DNA from: Desulfobacteraceae bacterium
GTDB lineage: Bacteria; Desulfobacterota; DSM-4660; Desulfatiglandales; Desulfatiglandaceae
Reading direction: 5' to 3'
Assembly (NCBI GenBank): GCA_030589715.1
Contig: JAUUVE010000032.1
Coordinates: 1-11,698, forward strand
Length of the DNA: 11,698 nucleotides
Shown: one piece after another, positions 1-4,945 of the stretch
Layout: each line of letters begins with the position of its first letter
Numbering within the stretch: the stretch's first letter is position 1
Position numbers and translations under genes: made by a program
The notes under the pieces: model-generated
Seen by the model: only the letters and a program-made list of their open reading frames with translations
What the model was told of the DNA's origin: nothing
Database searches by the model: none

Positions 1-262
1 GTGCAATATTTTCCGAGGATGGATTTATGGTCTTGAATGGCTCCAATTCGTTTAAGAACTTATGATCCAATTCATCCAAGGCCCTCTTGGTCGCCTCCTT
101 GACCACCCTGAAATCGATCACCAATCCGTCTTTTCCCAGCCTCTCGCCGCTAATATATACTTCAATTTTCCAATTGTGGCCGTGGAGCTTTTCGCATCCG
201 CCTTCAAACTCCCTGAGCTGGTGAGCTGCGGCAAACTGCGAGATTATCTTCAATTCATACAT
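1..262 (-). CDS. queD: 6-carboxy-5,6,7,8-tetrahydropterin synthase QueD (3' end off window)
   Basis: QueD converts 7,8-dihydroneopterin triphosphate to 6-carboxytetrahydropterin in the cytosol, an early step of queuosine/7-deazapurine synthesis. The first 87 residues are present and the C-terminus lies beyond position 1. Visible family hallmarks are the zinc histidines H14 (FAAAH), H27 and H29 (LHGHNW), the presumed catalytic C23 in GGCEKLHGH, the GLVIDFRVVK strand, the LDHKFLN motif (D66-H67) and the INPSSENIA segment. The ATG at 262 begins MYELKI, exactly where this family normally starts. It lies 5 bp after the stop of the zinc-ribbon gene upstream, so the two are probably cotranscribed. 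No queC, queE or queF is in view. The call is secure; only the missing C-terminus is unseen. Confidence 0.95.
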   Translation of the reverse strand, partial: MYELKIISQFAAAHQLREFEGGCEKLHGHNWKIEVYISGERLGKDGLVIDFRVVKEATKRALDELDHKFLNELEPFKTINPSSENIA

Positions 263-267
263 GACAG

Positions 268-567
268 TTATTCTTCAACTTGTTGTTCTTTCATTGCTTT
301 TTCTTTGCCCTTAAACCCATTGCCGCACTCGGTACACTTTCCATCGATAAGAATACCCGTACATGTCCCGTCAGGGCACAGGACCCTGTCTTCCAAATCA
401 AAATCATTGTCTACCTCGGCACCACCCTCGTCTCCGGCAACGCCTTCATGGTTCACGCTCAGCTTAGACCCACAGTCCATGCAATAACTTGCGCCTTCAG
501 GTACAGTAGATTCACATTGAGGGCAGGGACTGCCCGGTATCTCTTGATCACAGTGGGGGCATTTCAT
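268..567 (-). CDS. small ten-cysteine zinc-ribbon protein
   Basis: A 99-aa acidic protein of unknown function. It carries five cysteine pairs: C3/C6, C15/C18, C29/C32, C64/C69 and C78/C81. Four are CxxC and one is CPDGTC. The first 33 residues resemble a double zinc ribbon (CPHC, CPQC, CMDCGSKL). A Glu/Asp-rich linker (about 40-60) then leads to a second ribbon, CPDGTC-x8-CTECG, of a kind I recall from other deltaproteobacterial small proteins (memory, not a search). The tail is Lys/Glu-rich. There is no signal peptide or membrane segment, so it is presumably cytosolic. The start at 567 has a strong AAGGAGG Shine-Dalgarno (rc of 577-583). It ends 5 bp before queD and is likely cotranscribed with it. 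A protein-protein or nucleic-acid adaptor role is only a guess. Confidence 0.85.
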   Translation of the reverse strand: MKCPHCDQEIPGSPCPQCESTVPEGASYCMDCGSKLSVNHEGVAGDEGGAEVDNDFDLEDRVLCPDGTCTGILIDGKCTECGNGFKGKEKAMKEQQVEE

Positions 568-734
568 TTTTCAAACCTCCTTTATCATTTGGTGACACAT
601 CAACTCCCCTTATATCCAGTGGTTGGACTAACAGCGGCCTTTACCCCGATGTTGCATTAAAATTCACCCGGGTGCACGAAACATGATGCCATACAAGTAA
701 AAATTGCCAATTGATGCTATCGCAGGACTTCATC

Positions 735-814
735 AAATGTGAACCCCGATGTTGAAATCAATGGCCGTTTTTTGGCAAGCTCTACGACCTTCTGCAACAT
801 CGGGGTTTACATTT
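735..814. repeat. 20-bp inverted repeat with third partial copy nearby
   Basis: The left arm AAATGTGAACCCCGATGTTG (735-754) and right arm CAACATCGGGGTTTACATTT (795-814) are reverse complements with a single mismatch, separated by 40 nt. A third copy of the core, ACCCCGATGTTGCA, lies at 643-656 in the same orientation as the left arm. It matches the reverse complement of the right arm over 14 nt. The loop contains a small GCC/GGC hairpin (764-776). No transposase is present, so this may be a REP/MITE-type remnant or a long stem-loop. The evidence is the sequence symmetry alone. Confidence 0.75.
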
Positions 815-845
815 ATAAATATTCGGCTTCTATGTCTATCCATAG

Positions 846-869
846 ATTGACAACACGGTTCTTGTCAAT
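846..869. promoter_or_regulatory. 8-8-8 palindrome, operator-like
   Basis: ATTGACAA (846-853) and TTGTCAAT (862-869) are perfect inverted repeats separated by 8 nt. This has the geometry of a dimeric repressor site. The same words also contain TTGACA-like -35 elements on both strands, but I find no matching -10 box. Its function is unknown. Confidence 0.35.
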
Positions 870-1002
870 TGAGGAATAGCCGGCAAAAGGGCATACTGAG
901 ACGTACCGCGGGGGGCACCGCTGCTCTACTAGCAATTAGAAGGGGCATCCGGATTTTTTGCCCCGGGTCTTGTTACCTCCCCCCAATAGAATTGGCAGGT
1001 TC

Positions 1003-1167
1003 CTAGCCCTTCTTGGAGGTTATGGTCTGAAAGGAGGTAATCTGCTGTTTTACCCTGGTGCTTTTACATTTTGGGCACCGGAATTTTTTCTTTTCATATT
1101 TCGAAATAGTCAAAGTATCGGTAAAGGGTTTATTGCATTTTACACACATAAATTCATAAGTGGGCAT
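1003..1167 (-). CDS. FmdB-family putative regulatory zinc-ribbon protein
   Basis: A 54-aa protein starting MPTYEFMC, the characteristic N-terminus of the FmdB/CxxC_CXXC_SSSS zinc-ribbon family. It has four zinc-type cysteines, C8/C11 and C31/C34 (CVKC and CPKC), with a basic linker (KYEKKKFR) and a Lys-rich tail. Family members are short cytosolic proteins found widely beside metabolic genes. FmdB was named for a proposed regulatory link to formamidase/formylmethanofuran genes, but the molecular role is not settled. The ATG at 1167 is chosen because GGAGGTGG (rc of 1171-1178) precedes it at 3-nt spacing and the family motif begins there. A longer in-frame start at 1341 would add 58 non-homologous residues. 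A candidate promoter of its own lies at 1314-1341. Confidence 0.85.
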   Translation of the reverse strand: MPTYEFMCVKCNKPFTDTLTISKYEKKKFRCPKCKSTRVKQQITSFQTITSKKG

Positions 1168-1203
1168 AATCCACCTCCATATTCCTAACCCGGATAAACC
1201 GGA

Positions 1204-1247
1204 AAATTGAAAATTGAAGATTTGTTGGGCTCGCTTCGCCTCTTCAA
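1204..1247. repeat. AT-rich direct repeat and TTGAAGA/TCTTCAA inverted repeat
   Basis: In the spacer between hisF and the FmdB-type gene, two AAAATTG/AAATTGA units run into TTGAAGA (1214-1220). This pairs perfectly with TCTTCAA (1241-1247) around a 20-nt loop containing a GGC/GCC mini-stem. Read on the minus strand, the stem is followed by two TTTT runs, so weak attenuation is possible. It may instead be a dispersed intergenic repeat. Confidence 0.35.
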
Positions 1248-1313
1248 CGCGGGCAATTGATAATGTTCGGCAAAGAGGCCGCCCAAGTCCGTTAACTGAG
1301 CTAAGTACCAAAA

Positions 1314-1341
1314 ACAATATGGCTTTTGCCGCTGTTGTCAA
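1314..1341 (-). promoter_or_regulatory. candidate sigma70 promoter for the FmdB-type gene
   Basis: On the minus strand TTGACA (rc of 1336-1341) is followed after 16 nt by TATTGT (rc of 1314-1319). The -35 is a perfect match and the -10 matches 4 of 6. It sits just past the hisF stop codon and would give a leader of roughly 140 nt for the FmdB-type gene. Seen as a consensus match only. Confidence 0.45.
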
Positions 1342-1347
1342 GGGTCT

Positions 1348-2115
1348 TCATAGAAGCACCCTCAAGCCTTTTTCCTTTAGATATTCCTTTACCTGCCTAA
1401 TGCTCAGGATACGGTAGTGAAAGACAGAGGCCGCCAGCAGGACCTGGGCCCCACCCTTAACAACTACTTCATAGAAATGCTCCAAGGTCCCGGCTCCCCC
1501 TGAAGCGACCACTGGGATATCAACAACGTCAGAAACGGCCTTTGTGAATTCCAGATCGTAACCGGCCTTGGTTCCATCACCATCCATGCTGGTGGGGAGA
1601 ATAACTCCCACCCCCAGTTCCTGGCACTCCTTTGCCCATTCAATAGCATCCTTCTCTACCGGTTTGGTCCCGCCTGAAACCACCAGTTCAAAACCGGAAG
1701 GCATCTTTGGGTTTCTCCTGGCATCCACTGCCACGGTTATCCTCTCTTTACCGAATTTCTCCGACGCCTCTAGTATGAGGTCGGGATCACGAACAGCGGC
1801 GCTATTCATTGAAATCTTGGTAGCCCCGACCTCAAGGACCTCCTCAATATCTTCCAGACCTGCGATCCCTCCTCCGACCGTCAAGGGGATATCTATCACA
1901 GATGCGACCTGTCTCACCCACTCCAACCTGGTCTTTCGGTTTTCTAAGGTAGCTGCAATGTCCAACATGGCCAGTTCGTCAGCACCCTCCTCCTGATAGA
2001 ACCCCGCATTTTCAACCGGGTTACCCGCATCTTTGAGGTCCACAAAATGAATCCCCTTGACTACCCTCCCATCCTTCATGTCAAGGCAGGGCATTATCTT
2101 AATCGTGTCTACCAT
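1348..2115 (-). CDS. hisF: imidazole glycerol phosphate synthase cyclase subunit HisF
   Basis: HisF is the (beta/alpha)8-barrel cyclase that uses PRFAR and ammonia to make IGP and AICAR in histidine synthesis. It normally acts as a heterodimer with the glutaminase HisH. At 255 aa it has the family's usual length. Motifs are MPCLDMKDGRVVKGIHF with the catalytic Asp at D12, TVGGGI phosphate loop (about 79-84), VAVDARR with the second catalytic Asp at D131, TSMDGDGTKAGYD (about 175-187), VASGGAGTLEHF (203-214) and LAASVFHYR (228-235). The start at 2115 has GGAGGGAGG (rc of 2122-2130) 6 nt upstream. No hisH or other histidine gene is in view, so it is isolated and divergent from the AOR gene. Both catalytic Asp residues are intact. 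A paralogue serving another aminotransfer pathway cannot be excluded. Confidence 0.93.
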   Translation of the reverse strand: MVDTIKIMPCLDMKDGRVVKGIHFVDLKDAGNPVENAGFYQEEGADELAMLDIAATLENRKTRLEWVRQVASVIDIPLTVGGGIAGLEDIEEVLEVGATKISMNSAAVRDPDLILEASEKFGKERITVAVDARRNPKMPSGFELVVSGGTKPVEKDAIEWAKECQELGVGVILPTSMDGDGTKAGYDLEFTKAVSDVVDIPVVASGGAGTLEHFYEVVVKGGAQVLLAASVFHYRILSIRQVKEYLKEKGLRVLL

Positions 2116-2123
2116 ACATAACC

Positions 2124-2177
2124 TCCCTCCATTGTTGATATCTCAAAGTCAACCCTACCAGAAAAAATCCCTCCATT
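2124..2177. repeat. direct repeat TCCCTCCATT and small hairpin upstream of hisF
   Basis: TCCCTCCATT occurs at 2124-2133 (containing the hisF ribosome-binding site on the minus strand) and again at 2168-2177. Between them GTTGA (2134-2138) and TCAAC (2149-2153) form a 5-bp hairpin. It could be regulatory or fortuitous. Confidence 0.3.
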
Positions 2178-2221
2178 CAAGCTAAACTCGGTGTTGAAGG
2201 TGTCTCAAAATCTGAAATTGC

Positions 2222-2249
2222 TTGACAATCCCCTTGTTTTCCTTATATT
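2222..2249 (+). promoter_or_regulatory. strong sigma70-like promoter of the AOR gene
   Basis: A perfect TTGACA (2222-2227), a 16-nt spacer and TATATT (2244-2249, 5 of 6) form a good housekeeping promoter. Transcription would start near 2256, about 100 nt before the AOR start codon. This placement excludes the upstream in-frame start at 2191. Confidence 0.65.
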
Positions 2250-2293
2250 TGTTCCCTGTTTTGGCTATTCTTATAAATCTTTAAGCGGTCTGG

Positions 2294-2362
2294 GGCCTTG
2301 TCCCATTTGGTGGTCGATCCAGGGGACATACGGCCGGAGGCAAATATTGGAGCACCAAATGG
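2294..2362 (+). promoter_or_regulatory. AOR mRNA leader that can mask the start codon
   Basis: CCATTTGGTG (2303-2312) is the exact reverse complement of CACCAAATGG (2353-2362), and the second arm contains the AOR start ATG (2359-2361). The GGAG ribosome-binding site (2349-2352) lies against the stem. After a G-G mismatch, two further pairs (T2314-A2351 and C2315-G2350) extend it into that site. A competing stem joins GGCC (2294-2297) and GTCCC (2300-2304) with GGGAC (2323-2327) and GGCC (2332-2335). Because its loop contains most of the first arm, the two could be alternatives or form a pseudoknot. The fold is inferred from complementarity, and a ligand or regulator is unknown. Confidence 0.5.
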
Positions 2363-4509
2363 AAATGAAAGTTATAAGTTCTCTCGAGTACCAGCCCCCA
2401 TCCATAAAGGCAGGATACACAGATCATATCCTCCAGGTGGATTTAGAGTCATATACAATATCCCAACTGAACTTGCCACTCGATTTCAAGGACAGATATA
2501 TAGGCGGCCGGGGTTATGCCCTGAAATTGATCTGGGATGGGACCTCCGAGAATACCCGTTATGATAGTCCTGAGAACCTCCTGGTTATGGCGAGCGGTCC
2601 ATTGGGTAATGAACCCAGATTCCCGGGGAGTGGAAAGTTTATCGTGGGCACCATCTCGCCCCTTACAGACACCTTCGTGGATTCCAATATCGGAGGACAT
2701 TTTGCCCCTCTGCTAAAGCTCTGCGGGTTTGATGCCTTGGCGATTTCCGGCATCTCTCATAAGGAGGTGGTCCTCACTGTAGACTCTGATAAGGGCATCA
2801 TCCAGATCGCTGAGGCCCCCTCTTTTGGTGAGGAGACAGACAGCGGTGCCCTTTCATATGGAGAGGCCCTTCTAAAATATGTCAATAACGGGGAGTTCGA
2901 TGAAAATATTGCGGCCGTAACAGCGGGCATTGGGGCCCTAAATACAAGATTCGGGATCATAAACAGCCTCTTTTATGACAGGCGCAGGGGAAGAATACGA
3001 TCCAAACAGGCAGGCAGGGGGGGCACCGGTACTGTGATGCGAACCAAAGGCCTTAAGGCCGTTACGGTCCGTTCCAGCCTGCCAAGAATAGGAGCCAACA
3101 ATCCTGTTGATGCAAGAGGTGTCAAGGAGGCTGGAGCCAGTCTAAAAAGGGTGGTCAGCCAGGTGGACCCCCGGCAACTCCGTCTTTCCAGTTGGGGAAC
3201 GCCCATACTGATAGAGTACATGGACAAGTACCACATCCTGCCGGTGAACAACTACCAATACGGCCAGCACCCGGATGCCAAGGCCATATTTGCCGAGGTC
3301 TTCCTGGATCGCTATTTCGCCAAAAAGATACCCGACGGCTGCTATAAGGGCTGCAATCTGGCGTGTGCCAAAGGGGCGGAGGATATCACGCTCCAATATG
3401 GTCCTCAGGCGCACAGAAAGGTGGGAATCGACGGTCCTGAGTATGAGACAGCAGGGGCAGTCACCTCCATGGGGATTTTCGATCCCCAATTCATCATGGA
3501 ATACAACTGGTATTGTGATCAGTATGGCCTGGATACCATTTCCATGGGAGTGACCACATCATTCCTGATGGAATGTGTCCAGCGTGGTTATCTTTCAGAG
3601 AGGGAGATAGGTTATGAATTAGCGTGGGGAAACCTGGAGAGTGCCAATCGACTACTCCACGAAACTGCCATTGGAAAAGGGTTTGGCAAGATATGTTCTC
3701 AGGGGGTACATCGTGCCAAGGCCTGGGTAGCAGAGCAATATGCCAAAAACGCGGGCCTACCTTTAGATAGGGTCACTCAAGAACTCAACAAGTTCTCAAT
3801 GGAGACAAAGGGGCTCGAGTTCTCCATGTACATCACAAAAGAGTCGCTGGCACAGCAGGGGGGTTACGGATTTGCCCTCAAGGGCCCGCAACATGACGAG
3901 GCCTGGCTTATCTTTATTGATCAGGTCCATAAGGAGCTCCCCACATTCGAGACAAAGGCCCAGGCCCTAAAATGGTTTCCCTTGATCCGCACATGGTTCA
4001 ATGCCGTGGGCCTTTGTAAACTCCCCTGGATTGATGTAAGACATCCTGAAGCGGCCTCAACGGAAAATCCTGCCCAAAATCTGCCGACCCTGGCCTACTA
4101 TGTCCAGTATCTCAATGCCACGTTAGGATCCAACAAGACACTCCAGGATGTACTGGATGATTCAGAACGGTTATATCTCATTCAAAAGCTGATCAACCTG
4201 CGCCATGGCAAGGGCACCAGATCCAGCGACCAGATTCCACTCAGGGCCATGGGGCCTGCCTTCTTTAATGAGTACGAAGCCAGGTCAGATTATTATGATG
4301 CCTGGTTGACTGATCAACTTGGGGAGGGACAAATGCCTGATGAGCCGCGAGATAGACACGCCCTGATCACTAAACTCCGAAAAGAGGCCTACGAGCGGCT
4401 CTGTGACGCTGTTTACAAAGAGAAGGGATACAGCCCTGACGGTGTTCCAATGCCTGAGACCCTTGAAAAATTCGACCTCTTGGACGAGAAGGCCCTGAAT
4501 TTGCTCTAA
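2359..4509 (+). CDS. tungsten-dependent aldehyde:ferredoxin oxidoreductase family protein
   Basis: Member of the AOR family, cytosolic enzymes with a bis-tungstopterin and a [4Fe-4S] cluster. They typically oxidise aldehydes to acids, or reduce acids, with ferredoxin. The product is 716 aa from 2359, longer than the roughly 600-aa archetype. Visible in order are the YIGGRGYALKLIWD N-domain motif (about 48-61), SGPLGNEPRFPGSGKF (79-94), GRGGTGTVMRTKGLKA (219-234), GPEYETAGA (359-367), the cluster cysteines C328, C332 and C336 (CYKGCNLAC), the YGLDTISMG segment (about 389-397) and a likely fourth ligand C553 in VGLCKLPW. The first two cysteines are three residues apart (CX3C), whereas Pyrococcus furiosus AOR has CX2C. 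GGAG six nt upstream supports ATG 2359. Substrate is unknown. No AorA-type ferredoxin subunit adjoins it. Confidence 0.9.
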   Translation: MEMKVISSLEYQPPSIKAGYTDHILQVDLESYTISQLNLPLDFKDRYIGGRGYALKLIWDGTSENTRYDSPENLLVMASGPLGNEPRFPGSGKFIVGTISPLTDTFVDSNIGGHFAPLLKLCGFDALAISGISHKEVVLTVDSDKGIIQIAEAPSFGEETDSGALSYGEALLKYVNNGEFDENIAAVTAGIGALNTRFGIINSLFYDRRRGRIRSKQAGRGGTGTVMRTKGLKAVTVRSSLPRIGANNPVDARGVKEAGASLKRVVSQVDPRQLRLSSWGTPILIEYMDKYHILPVNNYQYGQHPDAKAIFAEVFLDRYFAKKIPDGCYKGCNLACAKGAEDITLQYGPQAHRKVGIDGPEYETAGAVTSMGIFDPQFIMEYNWYCDQYGLDTISMGVTTSFLMECVQRGYLSEREIGYELAWGNLESANRLLHETAIGKGFGKICSQGVHRAKAWVAEQYAKNAGLPLDRVTQELNKFSMETKGLEFSMYITKESLAQQGGYGFALKGPQHDEAWLIFIDQVHKELPTFETKAQALKWFPLIRTWFNAVGLCKLPWIDVRHPEAASTENPAQNLPTLAYYVQYLNATLGSNKTLQDVLDDSERLYLIQKLINLRHGKGTRSSDQIPLRAMGPAFFNEYEARSDYYDAWLTDQLGEGQMPDEPRDRHALITKLRKEAYERLCDAVYKEKGYSPDGVPMPETLEKFDLLDEKALNLL

Positions 4510-4558
4510 ATATACGGACTGGTGGAGAGGGAAAAACGTCTATCCAATTAACTATTGC

Positions 4559-4606
4559 TCACAGGTTCAAGTTCAGATCTCACTAAACGTGACGATCTTG
4601 CTGTGA
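4559..4606 (+). promoter_or_regulatory. nested stem-loop in the AOR-moaD spacer
   Basis: AGATC-TCAC (4575-4583) pairs with GTGA-c-GATCT (4589-4598) around a 5-nt TAAAC loop with one bulged C. Outside it TCACAG (4559-4564) pairs with CTGTGA (4601-4606) across an asymmetric internal loop. There is no T run after it, so it is not a classical terminator. It may be a processing, stability or regulatory element in a bicistronic AOR-moaD transcript, or a protein-binding site. Confidence 0.45.
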
Positions 4607-4634
4607 AAGAATTGTAGCATAAATCCCCGAACCG

Positions 4635-4660
4635 CAATCTCTAAAAGGCATTTGAGATTG
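4635..4660 (+). promoter_or_regulatory. hairpin just upstream of the moaD-like start
   Basis: CAATCTC (4635-4641) and GAGATTG (4654-4660) are perfect inverted repeats. AAA (4643-4645) and TTT (4651-4653) extend the stem inward after a bulged T. The loop holds the only purine-rich AAAAGG-like word near the alternative TTG start at 4652. It may affect moaD translation, but no U tract marks it as a terminator. Confidence 0.4.
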
Positions 4661-4699
4661 AGTAATGAAATTTCTGCCGAATTAGTGAGTTCTTTAGAT

Positions 4700-4945
4700 A
4701 TGGTCGTATCGGTCAAATTTTATGGGGTCCACCGTGCGCTGACCAGTACCCGCGAGATCCAGGTTCCCTTACTAAAGGACGGTCGAGTCAGCGATGTAAT
4801 ATCGCATATAAAGGGGTGCTTTCCGGCACTGCAACTGAGTGAAAAAGACGTGCTTGTGAGTGTAAACAATAAGGTCTCTCACATGGACCAAGTGCTCATG
4901 GCCGACGATAAGATCACCTTCTTGCCCCATATTGGCGGGGGCTAG
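4700..4945 (+). CDS. MoaD/ThiS-like sulfur-carrier protein
   Basis: An 81-aa beta-grasp protein of the MoaD/ThiS superfamily. Such proteins are adenylated and thiocarboxylated at a C-terminal Gly-Gly and donate sulfur to form the pterin dithiolene of molybdenum/tungsten cofactors. The sequence opens VSVKFYGVHRAL, a typical first strand. It continues through VSDVISHIKGCFPAL and the VLVSVNNK strand, and ends FLPHIGGG with the diagnostic terminal glycines. Position 190 nt downstream of the AOR gene matches the frequent pairing of such carriers with AOR-type enzymes. ATG 4700 gives the usual family length. A TTG at 4652 would add 16 residues and sits inside a hairpin. No strong ribosome-binding site precedes 4700. 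The stop overlaps the stop of the convergent kinase gene in a shared CTAG. Confidence 0.85.
   Translation: MVVSVKFYGVHRALTSTREIQVPLLKDGRVSDVISHIKGCFPALQLSEKDVLVSVNNKVSHMDQVLMADDKITFLPHIGGG

Larger units (their letters stand above)
568..1002. other. gene-free stretch with repeat and palindromes
   Basis: About 435 bp between the FmdB-type gene and the zinc-ribbon gene. I see no convincing coding frame. It holds the ribosome-binding site of the zinc-ribbon gene (577-583), three copies of a CCCCGATGTTG word (two forming a long inverted repeat), an 8-bp perfect palindrome at 846-869 and a small GGGGCA/TGCCCC inverted repeat at 942-964. A TATAAG word on the minus strand near 613-618 has no matching -35 box. 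Confidence 0.6.

Noticed and set aside
942..964. GGGGCA/TGCCCC hairpin as a rho-independent terminator
   Set aside because: No T run follows the stem on either strand; the T run is in the loop.
1168..1341. Extension of the FmdB-type protein to a 112-aa form
   Set aside because: The added residues have no family similarity. The internal ATG at 1167 has a strong ribosome-binding site and the conserved MPTYEF start.
2124..2152. TTGACT on the minus strand as the hisF promoter
   Set aside because: No -10-like hexamer occurs at 15-19 nt; that place is GAGGGA, part of the ribosome-binding site.
2191..2358. N-terminal extension of the AOR protein by 56 residues from an upstream in-frame start
   Set aside because: It lies upstream of the good promoter at 2222-2249, has no AOR homology and lacks a ribosome-binding site. 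ATG 2359 has GGAG and begins where the family fold begins.
4652..4699. TTG start adding 16 residues to the MoaD-like protein
   Set aside because: It gives an atypical length and lies within a hairpin arm. The added residues do not resemble a MoaD N-terminus.
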